Program-made: the position numbers and the translations under genes | Shown here: positions 8,504 through 17,879 of the stretch, piece after piece | Numbering within the stretch: the first letter of the stretch is position 1 | Layout of the letters: each line of letters opens with the position of its first letter | DNA from: Maricurvus nonylphenolicus | GTDB lineage: Bacteria; Pseudomonadota; Gammaproteobacteria; Pseudomonadales; Cellvibrionaceae | Assembly: GCF_042854845.1 (NCBI RefSeq) | Contig: NZ_AP031498.1 | Location: forward strand, 3,162,001 to 3,226,000 | Reading direction: 5' to 3' | DNA length: 64,000 nucleotides | The notes under the pieces: model-generated | Databases searched by the model: none | Seen by the model: only the letters and a program-made list of their open reading frames with translations | Told to the model about the DNA's origin: nothing

Positions 8504-8905
8504 CTATGCCTGTGCACTAAACAAGCGTACAGGTTCATCTTCATTTATTTGCTGTGCTAGCTGTACTGCGACCTCATTAGGTATTTGACGAATCACCTCT
8601 TCAGTGTTTCGATCAACTACAGTCACAATTGTCTTATCAACATTCTCGTTATAACTGAAATAAAGATCACGCTGTGTTGACTGAACATAGTCATTCAGTC
8701 GCGATACTGCTTCATCCAGCTTGGCCTGCTGAGTTTCAAGGCTTTCCTGCGGGTCTACAACTTCTGCCGCTGGCGCCTCGGCTGGCGGCAAGCTATTGCC
8801 ACTTGCCTTCTCAACTGAGCTGTTTACCTTACCGCTCCCGGCCTGGGTTGAAGAAGAACCACTTACAGCTGCAGAGCTACTGTTTGTTGGTCTGACTTCA
8901 TTCAT
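8504..8905 (-). CDS. flaG: FlaG family protein
   Basis: A 133-aa protein with a Ser/Ala/Gly-rich, disordered first half and a conserved FlaG domain in the second half. That domain runs from LDEAVSRLNDYVQ through LYFSYNENVDKTIVTVVD to EEVIRQIPNEVAVQLA. FlaG proteins affect filament length and sit next to flagellin and fliD in polar flagellates, as here. It starts 71 bp after the flagellin stop and is probably read from the fliC sigma28 promoter, then ended by the terminator at 8425-8454. Its biochemical action is not settled in the family. Confidence 0.9.
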   Translation of the reverse strand: MNEVRPTNSSSAAVSGSSSTQAGSGKVNSSVEKASGNSLPPAEAPAAEVVDPQESLETQQAKLDEAVSRLNDYVQSTQRDLYFSYNENVDKTIVTVVDRNTEEVIRQIPNEVAVQLAQQINEDEPVRLFSAQA

Positions 8906-8976
8906 ATTGTTGCCCTCAGACTAGGTTGTTTAGGGGCCAAACCTCGACCCCTCCCTAAAACCTTTGTCACTTACTA

Positions 8977-11900
8977 TTACTGTAGCAGTGACAAGGCTTG
9001 CTGTGGTAAGGCGTTAGCCTGTGCCAACACCGAGATACCGGCTTGCTGCAGTACTTGAGCTCGAGACAGAGCTGCGGTTTCAGCCGCGAAGTCCGCATCT
9101 CTAATTCGACTATTTGCAGCAGTCAGGTTCTCGGAGGTAATCTCCAAGTTAGAGATAGTGGACTGGAAGCGGTTTTGAATCGCACCCAAATTCGCTCGCT
9201 CAGCACTCACCTGGTTCAAGGCGTTATCGATGGCAACGATAGCTTCGTTAGCACCTTCAAAGGTGGAGATATCAATCTCACTAATGAAGATGCCATTGTC
9301 ACCCGCACCGTAAGAACCTTCTCGAAGGCCTATTGCTGCCAACTCATCGGCCCCATTATCACCAGCCGATACACTAATCTCACCTGCAGAATTCAACTGA
9401 ACAGTAGAGTAAGTGGTTCCTGCAACATTAGCGTAAGTAGCTCCTGTTCCAGAAATATCAGCCTCGCCGATGCCTGCGCCATCAGCAGCCAAGCCTATAG
9501 AGCGACCGAAGTTAGAGGAATCACGCCCCGCAGCATCGTTAGCACTCAACTGATTGTCAATAGCTACCGATACGTTACGACCGTCTACCGCTGTCAGGGT
9601 GATGGATTTACCGTTATCTTCGGCAACAACACCTGTCTGCCCTGAGATGGCGTTAATAGCATTAACTGCAGAGGCTCGATCAGCATCAACATCACCAGTT
9701 AGGGTCAAAGGAGTTGCAGCAACATTGTTAATGTAGACAACACCAGTTGAACCATTGGCCGCTGTCAACGCTGCGGTGCCGTCACCACCATTCAACTCAG
9801 TAGCATTAACGGTTGCAGTTACACCCGTTTGCGCGGATGAGGCGTTAATGGCAGCAGCGGTTGCGATACCACTTGCAGCTGCAGTGCTGGTCAAAGCAGT
9901 CTCATCAGAAGCCGTGTCATCTGCGCCAGATGCACCTCGAATACTTGTGCCGTTGATAACCAGATCACCAGACTCGAGTGCGTTTACTGATACAGCCTCA
10001 CTGACAACTGCACCATTTACGAAGTCACCTTCGATAGCAAGAGTACCGTTGGTCAAGTCAATTGCAGAAGTTGCGCCAGTAGAACCAGAAGTGAAGGTCA
10101 AACTCTGATTGCCACTGGAAACCGCCACACTATATGCAGGAATATTAGTACCTGCCGCAACAAATGGGCCATTGGTTGAACCACCAGTACCCGTATCAGC
10201 AGTGATAGTCAGGGTAGTGCTGGAATCGACAGTCGAGAACTCAAGGCGGCCTGAAGTACTATTGAAAGCCACATTGACCTGATTGGCCCCATATTTGGTA
10301 TCCAAATCTGTTTGTATCGCAGCACGCAAAGCTTCCTGAGCTTCAGCAACAGTTGCTGTAGCTGTATCGATGTCAGTCGAAATGGTTGTAGTCAGTGCTG
10401 CACCACCATTTACTGAGGTTGTGAATACCAGGTTACCATCGTTTGCAAAATCATAACCCGCCTTTGCAATACCAGAGATATCTGCACCCTGAATGGTTTG
10501 CGATGATGAAGCAATACCGGTGTTAATGGCTGTAGCAAGCTCAGACAAACTGTTATAACTACCGGCTGCAACAGTTACAGTCTGCGCCGTACCGCCATCA
10601 ACAGCCACCTGGAAGGTGTCATTTTCACCCGCAGTAACAACCAGCGGAGACTGCTGAGACTCAAACTGGGTACCGGCGCCATCTGGATCTTCTGTAACAA
10701 AGTTTCCATCAGCATCAACACTGAAATTACCCGTGATAGCAACGCCCGCAGTCGCAGCAACTGTTGTATCAGTTTGGTCAGTACCCGCCAAATCTGCCGC
10801 CGCAGCTAAAGGAGTACCAGTACCAGGAGTGGCAACCACCGAGCCACCTACCGCATCAGACGAAATCACTACCTGACCACCGACAACAGAGGCAGTAATA
10901 CCAGAACCCGCCACCTGAACTGCAGCATTGGCATTAATCAAGTCAGCCAGCTCAGTAGCATTAGCAGGAGGTTGAGTACCGGTGTAGCCAGCCACATCGT
11001 CATCAAGCACCAGATCCTGCGCCGCTGCACCATCGACAGCCAAACCGATCTCATCATCGTCATCGTAATCGGCCAAGAATGCAGCAACATCCGTAATCAC
11101 AACCTCATTATTTGAATGCTGGATGTAATCAGCCTGAGGGGTAGCCGTGATAGCATTGGTTGCACCTGCAGCAACAACAACTGTCTCACCGCTATTATCG
11201 GCTCCGATCAATACACGAGTACCGTCGCTGCTAATGGTGGCTGTAGCCGCCAAACCAGCTGCCTGCAATCCAACATTCACGGCATCCGCAAAGGTTTGTG
11301 CATCAGTATAAGAACCTGCCGCTACAGTCACATCAGTAGCACCACCACCATTAACGTTCACACTCAATTCGTCTGCGGTGTTCACAGTAACGGTTAATGC
11401 ATTGGTACCATCAAAGATGAAATCAACCTGGTCAGAGTCAAAGGTACCAGCCGCAGTACCGGCAGTTGCCGCTGTATTAGTTGGAATATCAATATTCCCA
11501 CTACCTTGACGGGCAACCACTTGAGAACTGCCACCTGCGTCAGTACTGGTGAAGGTAATGCCGCCACTACCATCCGCTGCCGCGCTTACCAGAGCATTGC
11601 CCTGCGCATCCTGGAAGTTAGCATCATTGGCAATTGCATCATTGATATACAGAGCCAGGTCAGCAGCATTGTCGTAAGTACCTGCACTACCAGTACCGCC
11701 GTTAGCGGATGGATCAAAAGCGGAATCCAAAGTCAAAGTTTGGAAAGCGCCACCGTCCACAGAAATTTCAAAGCTGTTATTTGTTGCATTAACAGCAGTA
11801 CCAGCAGAGATACCCAGATCTGCTGTAGTGAAAGTACCGTTAGTTTCAGCCGTAGAAACTGACAAGTTTCTTTCAAGCGTATTTAATGTTGCTTCACGGC

Positions 11901-13020
11901 CTGAATATACACCTGCAGTGAGACCTGAATTACTCAAATCTCCTGTACCAGTACCATTACCGCCATCAACACTAATATCTCCACCCTCTTTTGAAATAAG
12001 GGTGTAGCCACCATAATTGGTGCCTTCGGTCAGACCAGTTGATGCAGAGGTTAAGGTACCACCCACACCACCAAACGAAACATCAATATTGCGTCCATCA
12101 GCTGCTGTAAGCGTTACACCACCAGCATCACCACCATCAGAGGCAATAACACCAGTTTGATCTGAACGGGCATTAATAGCCGAAATTACTGCGTTTCGGT
12201 CATCTGATGCACTCACACCACCGGTAGCCAGATCGATATCAACACCATTCAGCGTCAAAGTACCGCTGGTTGCAGCAGCCGTCATTTCAGAACCAGAAGC
12301 TACATTATCAATAACCTCAGCTGTCACGCCTGTTGCATCAGACTTAGCATTAATCGCAGCAACCTTGGCAATCGCAGAGAAGCTGGCATCTGCGGTAGAA
12401 GCTGTATCACTGGAAGCCTGAGATGGATCAATGGCCACACCGTTAATGATCAAGTCACCGTTGGCCAAAGCCGCACCAGTACCAATCGCACTCACACCTG
12501 ACGTTTCAGCTGCACCAATAGAGTCAGCAGTCAGCTTGTTAACGGATACATCAATCACCTCACCGGCGTTGGCGCCGATCTGGAATTGAGAGGAGAAAGA
12601 ACCGTCCAGCAGGTTACGGCCGTTAAAGTTGGTTTGGTCAGCAGTACGGGTAATCTCAGCGATCAGCTGCTGAGCTTCCGCGTTCAGAGCTTCCCGGTCA
12701 GAGTCACTGTTAGTACCGTTAGCGGACTGCAGTGCCAGCTCACGAATACGCTGCAGGTTGTCTGCCATGGAGCCCAGAGCACCTTCTGCCGTTTGCGACA
12801 GAGAGATACCATCACCTGCGTTTCGAATCGCTACCGACAGACCACGGGTCTGGGAGGTAAAACGGGTTGAAATTGCCAGACCTGCCGCATCGTCCTTGGC
12901 ACTGTTGATCCGAAGACCGGATGACAAACGCTCAAGGGCTTGGGCCTGATCGGACTGTGACGTGTTCAAATTACGTTGAGCCGTCAGCGAGCTGATGTTC
13001 GTGTTAATAATCTGAGGCAT
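8977..13020 (-). CDS. fliC: Giant flagellin FliC
   Basis: This is the only flagellin in the window: 1347 aa against the usual 270-550. The D0/D1 ends are intact. The N-terminus (about 1-165) has MPQIINTNISSLTAQRNL, ERLSSGLRINSAKDDAAGLA and LDGSF...IGAN. The C-terminus (about 1245-1347) has SAERANLGAIQNRFQ, RIRDADFAAE and the ISVLAQANALPQQALSLL tail. The roughly 1080-residue centre contains flagellin-IN-type modules (xGDLIINGxxI...AINAxSxxTGV) near 187, 253, 1017 and 1096. Between them lie larger beta modules with an AxAINxAI helix, rich in Gly, Thr, Asp and Ala. Almost no Cys is present, as usual. A sigma28 promoter precedes it and flaG follows. Chaperones are probably the two FliS proteins. 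Confidence 0.96.
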   Translation of the reverse strand: MPQIINTNISSLTAQRNLNTSQSDQAQALERLSSGLRINSAKDDAAGLAISTRFTSQTRGLSVAIRNAGDGISLSQTAEGALGSMADNLQRIRELALQSANGTNSDSDREALNAEAQQLIAEITRTADQTNFNGRNLLDGSFSSQFQIGANAGEVIDVSVNKLTADSIGAAETSGVSAIGTGAALANGDLIINGVAIDPSQASSDTASTADASFSAIAKVAAINAKSDATGVTAEVIDNVASGSEMTAAATSGTLTLNGVDIDLATGGVSASDDRNAVISAINARSDQTGVIASDGGDAGGVTLTAADGRNIDVSFGGVGGTLTSASTGLTEGTNYGGYTLISKEGGDISVDGGNGTGTGDLSNSGLTAGVYSGREATLNTLERNLSVSTAETNGTFTTADLGISAGTAVNATNNSFEISVDGGAFQTLTLDSAFDPSANGGTGSAGTYDNAADLALYINDAIANDANFQDAQGNALVSAAADGSGGITFTSTDAGGSSQVVARQGSGNIDIPTNTAATAGTAAGTFDSDQVDFIFDGTNALTVTVNTADELSVNVNGGGATDVTVAAGSYTDAQTFADAVNVGLQAAGLAATATISSDGTRVLIGADNSGETVVVAAGATNAITATPQADYIQHSNNEVVITDVAAFLADYDDDDEIGLAVDGAAAQDLVLDDDVAGYTGTQPPANATELADLINANAAVQVAGSGITASVVGGQVVISSDAVGGSVVATPGTGTPLAAAADLAGTDQTDTTVAATAGVAITGNFSVDADGNFVTEDPDGAGTQFESQQSPLVVTAGENDTFQVAVDGGTAQTVTVAAGSYNSLSELATAINTGIASSSQTIQGADISGIAKAGYDFANDGNLVFTTSVNGGAALTTTISTDIDTATATVAEAQEALRAAIQTDLDTKYGANQVNVAFNSTSGRLEFSTVDSSTTLTITADTGTGGSTNGPFVAAGTNIPAYSVAVSSGNQSLTFTSGSTGATSAIDLTNGTLAIEGDFVNGAVVSEAVSVNALESGDLVINGTSIRGASGADDTASDETALTSTAAASGIATAAAINASSAQTGVTATVNATELNGGDGTAALTAANGSTGVVYINNVAATPLTLTGDVDADRASAVNAINAISGQTGVVAEDNGKSITLTAVDGRNVSVAIDNQLSANDAAGRDSSNFGRSIGLAADGAGIGEADISGTGATYANVAGTTYSTVQLNSAGEISVSAGDNGADELAAIGLREGSYGAGDNGIFISEIDISTFEGANEAIVAIDNALNQVSAERANLGAIQNRFQSTISNLEITSENLTAANSRIRDADFAAETAALSRAQVLQQAGISVLAQANALPQQALSLLQ

Positions 13021-13106
13021 ATCAATGCTCCCTCGTTAGTTTGCATCGGGCCCTACAGGTAGCATTCACTTGCGGGGCGCCTGGTTTTTTTACTAATTCA
13101 CCCTTC

Positions 13107-13133
13107 TTAACGGCACATCTCAGATTCCCTTTA
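13107..13133 (-). promoter_or_regulatory. Sigma28 (FliA) promoter of fliC
   Basis: The minus strand reads TAAA-N15-GCCGTTAA, exact FliA spacing with one change in the -10 box. The leader is about 78 bases. Confidence 0.8.
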
Positions 13134-13262
13134 ACAATTTTTTAGCAAAAAGTGTGATTATTATTCAAATTTATATAACTGCTTGATTGGACATATAAAT
13201 GAAGCACTAATCTCTTTCATTCATAAATCCCCTAAAACACCCAATAAAGTTGAAAAAACCCC

Positions 13263-13289
13263 TCAAGCAAACCGGATTTTCGCCGCTAG
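13263..13289 (+). promoter_or_regulatory. Sigma28 (FliA) promoter of second fliS
   Basis: TCAA-N15-GCCGCTAG: the -35 is the TCAAG variant common in Pseudomonas FliA promoters and the spacing is exact. It lies about 70 bases before the ATG at 13360. Confidence 0.6.
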
Positions 13290-13359
13290 CGTATGAGCAC
13301 CTGGCACGCACAGGCCAGGCTGCGCATGACTTTGAACGACCAATAAGAGAAGCCAAGCC

Positions 13360-13800
13360 ATGTATAACCGACAAGCGATGAACCAGTACCGTCAAGTCAA
13401 CGCCCAGGCTGCTGTAGACTCCTCCCCTTACAAAATTATTACCTTGCTAATGCAGGGCGCCCTGGATCGCATGACCAGCGCAAAAGGCTGCATCCAGCAC
13501 AACAACATTGAGGGACGCAACCAGTTCATCAATAAGGCCGTGGATATCATCGACTGCCTGAAAGAGTCGCTTGTTCATAAGCATGACGAGGAAATGACTG
13601 CCAACCTGGAAAACCTTTACGACTATATGTCCCGCCGCTTGTTTGAAGCCAACGCAGAAAATAACGCCGTCATGATCGACGAAGTTTATGGTCTTCTGAA
13701 CACTATTTTTGATGGTTGGAAAGAGTTGGAAGGAAAATTGCCTGATAGTGGCGTTAGCGAAGCCTACGGCGAACAACAGGCCGCCGGTTTAGCCAAGTAA
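13360..13800 (+). CDS. fliS: Second FliS-family export chaperone
   Basis: A 146-aa FliS paralogue. It shows the family pattern MNQYRQVNAQAAVDSSPYKI near the start, LLMQGALDRM, and LYDYMSRRLFEANAEN in the C-terminal helix, but differs widely from the FliS at 2224-2607 and has an extra 15-20 residue tail. ATG 13360 is taken (AGAGAAG upstream). ATG 13378 is an alternative. It stands divergently from flagellin, reads from its own sigma28 promoter and is followed by a FliT-like gene. Possible roles are a flagellin-specific chaperone, with the other FliS serving another client or regulatory role. This split is inference. Confidence 0.88.
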   Translation: MYNRQAMNQYRQVNAQAAVDSSPYKIITLLMQGALDRMTSAKGCIQHNNIEGRNQFINKAVDIIDCLKESLVHKHDEEMTANLENLYDYMSRRLFEANAENNAVMIDEVYGLLNTIFDGWKELEGKLPDSGVSEAYGEQQAAGLAK

Positions 13801-13848
13801 GAACACAAAGCAACTATACTTTAGATAGCAGTCACTGGAGTACCCATA

Positions 13849-14157
13849 ATGAGCCTGGAAACACTGCTCGACAAAATCGATCAAGCCGCCGAACATAAAG
13901 ACTGGGAATCTCTGGCGGCGCTGGACGAAAGTTTGCGAGAAACTGTTGCGGAGTTCTCTCCAGATAGCAGTGCTGAGCAGTTACAGACCATGCTCAATAG
14001 CCTTGAGCGCGCCAAAAAAGTCTATACCCATGTACTGCAGTTGTGCCAACGTCGGCAAAACGAATTGCGCAAAGAAAGCCAGGCCTTGAGCCGTGGTCGC
14101 AAGGCCGCCCATAGCTACTTAAGCGGTCAGAACAGCCTGCATTACGGCAACTCCTAA
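13849..14157 (+). CDS. FliT-like small chaperone
   Basis: A 102-aa, mostly helical protein with a charged coiled-coil region (LERAKKVYTHVLQLCQRRQNELRKE). No strong motif exists to name it. Size, helical make-up and position directly after a fliS gene (48 bp gap) match FliT-type chaperones, which bind FliD and sometimes the master regulator. If so, it could serve the oversized cap protein. The assignment is by context and remains moderate. Confidence 0.6.
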   Translation: MSLETLLDKIDQAAEHKDWESLAALDESLRETVAEFSPDSSAEQLQTMLNSLERAKKVYTHVLQLCQRRQNELRKESQALSRGRKAAHSYLSGQNSLHYGNS

Positions 14158-14173
14158 TCCACTTAACCGGCAA

Positions 14174-14221
14174 GTCAGGCGGCAATATTCAGGCAAGGTG
14201 TTGCCGCTTTAATGGCCTGAC
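14174..14221 (+). terminator. Nested hairpin after the fliT-like gene
   Basis: An outer GTCAGGC/GCCTGAC pair encloses an inner GCGGCAA/TTGCCGC stem with a 15-base loop. It begins 17 bases past the stop. Only three T follow the inner stem, so efficiency is uncertain. Confidence 0.45.
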
Positions 14222-14301
14222 ATTCCCTTCCAGTAAATTTAAACCCAAGCCAGAACCTCACCAGCACCATAACTCGCTGTTTTTTAATAGCTTTTCAATG
14301 T

Positions 14302-14317
14302 TGGCTTAAGTTTTGCT
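14302..14317 (+). promoter_or_regulatory. Sigma54 promoter of TPR-methyltransferase B
   Basis: TGGCTT-N5-TTGCT with exact RpoN spacing, about 40 bases before the ATG at 14358. Confidence 0.6.
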
Positions 14318-14357
14318 CATTAGCGCTTACCGATAACTGCAAACACGGTAAGGACTC

Positions 14358-16406
14358 ATGAGTAGCCAACAAGCACTGCGCCAATCCTTTAACGAACAGA
14401 GCGCATACATTCCTCCGCATCAAGCTCTAGCTGATACGCAGGCCCTGCTGACAACGGCCATCAAGCATTACCAGACCTCCTCGGCGCCGAAACTCAGCAC
14501 CGAACAGGTTGAGCAGTTGCGTAATAATGCCTGTGAAGTCGCCAATCAGGTTTTACAGATTGACCCGACCTCCATCGAGGCCCTCAACATTCTGGCCCGT
14601 GTCGCACTTGACCGAGACGATATGAAACAGGCTGTCAGCTGGGCCAATACCGCCCATGCTATCGACGATAAAGCCGCTTCCACTTGGTACACTCTGGGCC
14701 ATATCCACTTGGCACAGCGGCATTTGATAAAAGCTGAGCGAGCTTTTATTCGCTGTATCGAACTGGACCCAAGTATCTTCCGAGCCCATACCTCTTACGC
14801 CTATACCAAATTGCAGCAAGGGCAAACGGTGCCGGCTTTCCAACACTATCGCAAGCTGGCCAATATCCAACCAAAAGATGCTCACGTACGTGCCAAGCTG
14901 TTTGAATGTATGCGTCAACTAAAGGCTGATTACGATAATACCGAATTGGCCACGAATATTTGCCATTACCTTCAATGGGATGATGTTAACCATAACGACC
15001 TGGCCACCATCTGCGCATCGTTACTGATCCATCGCTACCACCTTACCGATGACGATGCTGTTATTGATATTGCCCAGTTAGCACAGGATCCCCTGCTACT
15101 TCTGTCACTGGAGAAATTAATCTTCAGCGATCCAACCATCGAAAAAGTGTTTACACCGATACGGGAACACCTGTTTTTATCTGAGCTGCAGCAACCTGTA
15201 GCAGCCCATCGCCCATTAATTATGGCCCTGGCCCACCAGGGCTATAACAATGAATTTGTTTACAGCATCAGCAATGCCGAAAACCAGGCTCTTGCATCTC
15301 TCAACGACGAGCTAAGCAAGGCAACACGTAATGACCTGTTCCGGCAGCAGCACAAACTGCTGCTTTTGGCCATGTACCAGCCTTTACAGCGTGTGATCAA
15401 CAAACAGGTTGTCGAAAGCATTGATCACAAACAATGGCAGCCAGACATACAGCCCTTGCTTAAAAAAGTCTTACCCAGAAAACATCAGCAGCAAGAACCC
15501 CTGGAGCAATTGGGCACAATAACCAATGCAGTTTCCTGCGCCGTAAAAGCCCAGTATGAGGATAACCCTTATCCCCGTTGGCTGGCACTGGAGTACCACA
15601 CCCCAACAACCTATGCCGAAGCGCTCTCTAAAGCATTGCCTAACTTCCAGGCCCCGAAATGGATTCACGAGAACCCTTTACGCATCCTGATTGCTGGTTG
15701 TGGTACAGGCCGACATGCATTGCATGTGGCACGCTACTTCCGCAATGTAGAAGTATTGGCCGTCGATATCAGCACCAGCAGTCTCGAATACGCGCAAGCT
15801 ATGGCCGAGCGCTATGATTTGCACAATATCGAGTTCTTGCAGGCTGACATTCTGGACCTCCACCTTCTCGATAGAAAATTCCATATCATCGAGTGCTCTG
15901 GCGTACTCCACCATATGGAAGATCCAGCCGCGGGTGCAGAACAATTGCGAGATCTTCTGGAGCCCGAGGGCTTGATCAAAATCGGTCTATACAGTGAAAT
16001 TGCCCGCAAGGAAGTTGTTGCTTGCCGAGACCTGATTAAAAGTGAAGGTTTAAGCACCGATGAAACAGCCATCCGCAAACTGCGCCAGCAACTGCTTGAT
16101 GCACCAGATCAAGCCTTTGAGCATATTCTGCGTTCACCAGACTTCTTCAGCATGAGTGGCTGCCGTGATCTGCTGTTTCACGTTCAGGAACATCGCTTCA
16201 CACCAACACAGTTACAACAACTGAGTGATACACTGGGGATGAGCTTTCTGGGGTTCACTCAAATCCCCAATCCTGTAAGAAAGACCTATAATGAGCAATT
16301 CCCAGCGGATAATTCAATGACTAATCTGGCTAACTGGGAAACATTTGAGCAAGATAACCCAGAGACATTTGCGGCCATGTACCAGTTCTATCTACAAATG
16401 TCGTAA
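14358..16406 (+). CDS. TPR-containing SAM methyltransferase B, probably flagellum-associated
   Basis: A 682-aa protein with clear TPR helices (about 55-180, e.g. DPTSIEALNILARVAL and AASTWYTLGHIHLAQRHLIKAERAF). A helical middle follows, then the linker QYEDNPYPRW (about 399-408) and a class I SAM methyltransferase fold: IAGCGTGR at about 445-452, VDIS, and GVLHHMEDP. It shares these and the closing CRDLLFHVQEH with the gene at 6391-8316. The two are clearly paralogous but well diverged. It has its own sigma54 promoter and an intrinsic terminator. TPR domains usually bind a partner protein, so the likely job is methylation or related modification of a flagellar export substrate. The target is unknown and direct evidence is absent. 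Confidence 0.82.
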   Translation: MSSQQALRQSFNEQSAYIPPHQALADTQALLTTAIKHYQTSSAPKLSTEQVEQLRNNACEVANQVLQIDPTSIEALNILARVALDRDDMKQAVSWANTAHAIDDKAASTWYTLGHIHLAQRHLIKAERAFIRCIELDPSIFRAHTSYAYTKLQQGQTVPAFQHYRKLANIQPKDAHVRAKLFECMRQLKADYDNTELATNICHYLQWDDVNHNDLATICASLLIHRYHLTDDDAVIDIAQLAQDPLLLLSLEKLIFSDPTIEKVFTPIREHLFLSELQQPVAAHRPLIMALAHQGYNNEFVYSISNAENQALASLNDELSKATRNDLFRQQHKLLLLAMYQPLQRVINKQVVESIDHKQWQPDIQPLLKKVLPRKHQQQEPLEQLGTITNAVSCAVKAQYEDNPYPRWLALEYHTPTTYAEALSKALPNFQAPKWIHENPLRILIAGCGTGRHALHVARYFRNVEVLAVDISTSSLEYAQAMAERYDLHNIEFLQADILDLHLLDRKFHIIECSGVLHHMEDPAAGAEQLRDLLEPEGLIKIGLYSEIARKEVVACRDLIKSEGLSTDETAIRKLRQQLLDAPDQAFEHILRSPDFFSMSGCRDLLFHVQEHRFTPTQLQQLSDTLGMSFLGFTQIPNPVRKTYNEQFPADNSMTNLANWETFEQDNPETFAAMYQFYLQMS

Positions 16407-16435
16407 GCTGCCAAGCATTGGGTGATCAATATAAA

Positions 16436-16459
16436 AGGCCGCAACAGCGGTCTTTTTTT
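16436..16459 (+). terminator. Intrinsic terminator of TPR-methyltransferase B
   Basis: GGCCGC-AACA-GCGGTC stem (one G-T pair) followed by seven T, 30 bp past the stop. It lies between two convergent genes. Confidence 0.85.
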
Positions 16460-16603
16460 ATTTCCGTATAAAATTCTGGGGAATTTACAGTAGCACTAAG
16501 GATTAAGGCAGTCGGTGAAGTTAACCGAAGAAATCAATCTCTTCTTAAGTGACCTGAGAGCAGCTTCTCCTGCTGCCCCGAATAGCATGAAAGCATTCTA
16601 TAT

Positions 16604-17854
16604 TTACAAGCTATTAAACAAAGACAGCCCCGCAATACGTGCATAACTCTCCTGCGCCGCCTGCAAAACAAAAGATTCGAAGCTTAACTGACTTACAGCC
16701 TCGGCATAATCAAGATCCTGTAAGGACGAGAGTAATTGCACCGAGATGACATCTACCTCTTCGTGCAACTTCCTGGTGGAATCCAATGTATTTAAGCGGG
16801 CACCAATTTCGGCACGGGTTTCCAGCACACTGGTTTGGGCATTATCCAAATTCTCGATGGTAGTAGCCATGAGCGCTTGATAGGCGTCCTCATCTTCGGC
16901 TGACAGCGTCAGATTCTGCATCCCTTCAATCACGCGACTAACCGTTGTCAGAATATCCTGATTATCACTTGAATTGATAATAAAGCTATCACCAACCGAA
17001 GGAGATCCTGAAATGGTAAACTCCATACCATTAAATTCGATAGGCTCACCACTTTGGTAGGCGATATTACTCTCTACCACTCTGCCATCAGACTTTTGGA
17101 TAATATTATAGTTAAATCCGGGAGGCTGCCCTAACAAGGCCAAATCATCCGGATGCTGAAACTCAATAATATAATCTTCCGGAAAGATATTGTTAAACGC
17201 CTCTTGATCTGCCACAAATCCACTGGAGATAGTCGCTGCAGGGTTTGCTCGGTTAACTGGATTGGCTTGCGTTCTAAAGGTTGGCTCTGCACTCTCGACG
17301 TCAACAAAAATCGTCTTGCCGGAATCATTTGCGGGAACAAAGGTACTTGCAGCCACCTGTAACAGTCGCTGCCCTTCATCACCAGTATAACTAAAGTTGC
17401 CTATACCATTATCAACAAAAGGTTCTGTATTACCCCGAAAGCCGGCAAACAGATATTCATTGCTTGAATCACGGGTATTCATTAAATCAGCAAGTTCATC
17501 CTGGCGAACCTCAAGCTCAGCCTGAATCGCTTGTCGATCGGTAATGGTTAAGCCACCATTATTAGCCTGAATAACCAATTCTCGAACCCGAATCAATGTA
17601 TTATTGATGGCTCCTAAGGTGGCTTCTTCCAGCTCTAGACGGCTTTCGAGCAAGGTAATGTTATCTTGATACTGCTCACGCAACGCATTTTCCTGATTCA
17701 ACTTGAGAATCTGACTGGACGCCACCGGGTCATCAGAAGGATTTAATATCCGCGTACCCCGCGAAATTTGTTCCTGCGTGGTATTAACCTGACCACTCAA
17801 GCTAACAATTTGATTGGTGCCAGTAATAAATGTTTGCAGTGAGGAAAGCCGCAT
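16604..17854 (-). CDS. flgL: FlgL, hook-filament junction protein
   Basis: A 416-aa flagellin-like junction protein, the last gene of the flg operon. The N-terminus has the FlgL pattern (MRLSSLQTFITG...QEQISRGTRILNPSDDPVAS, about 1-46) and the C-terminus ends in the helical DYAEAVSQLSFESFVLQAAQESYARIAGLSLFNSL segment. It forms the second ring between hook and filament together with FlgK, 25 bp upstream. It is only slightly longer than average, unlike FlgK, FlgE, FliD and FliC, so the enlargement did not hit every axial protein. Confidence 0.95.
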   Translation of the reverse strand: MRLSSLQTFITGTNQIVSLSGQVNTTQEQISRGTRILNPSDDPVASSQILKLNQENALREQYQDNITLLESRLELEEATLGAINNTLIRVRELVIQANNGGLTITDRQAIQAELEVRQDELADLMNTRDSSNEYLFAGFRGNTEPFVDNGIGNFSYTGDEGQRLLQVAASTFVPANDSGKTIFVDVESAEPTFRTQANPVNRANPAATISSGFVADQEAFNNIFPEDYIIEFQHPDDLALLGQPPGFNYNIIQKSDGRVVESNIAYQSGEPIEFNGMEFTISGSPSVGDSFIINSSDNQDILTTVSRVIEGMQNLTLSAEDEDAYQALMATTIENLDNAQTSVLETRAEIGARLNTLDSTRKLHEEVDVISVQLLSSLQDLDYAEAVSQLSFESFVLQAAQESYARIAGLSLFNSL

Positions 17855-17879
17855 AATGATTACCTACCCTGAACCTCGC

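Larger units (their letters stand above)
13021..13359. other. 339-bp divergent control region between fliC and the second fliS
   Basis: No gene is visible. It carries a sigma28 promoter facing each way (13107-13133 minus, 13263-13289 plus), with an AT-rich stretch between them that could act as UP elements. FliA would therefore switch on flagellin and the fliS2/fliT-like pair together. Confidence 0.75.

Noticed and set aside
9043..9645. Plus-strand 200-aa frame antisense to fliC
   Set aside because: It shadows the repeat-rich flagellin centre; same applies to several frames opposite fliD and flgE.
8977..13020. CRISPR or tandem DNA repeat in the giant flagellin gene
   Set aside because: The repetition is at protein-module level and diverged; no direct DNA repeats with regular spacers are visible.
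13310..13325. TGGCACGCACAGGCC as sigma54 promoter of the second fliS
   Set aside because: The -12 element is GGCC, not TTGC; the sigma28 match at 13263 is better.
14308..14337. TAAG...ACCGATAA as sigma28 promoter of TPR-methyltransferase B
   Set aside because: The spacing between boxes is 18 instead of 15; the overlapping sigma54 match is exact.
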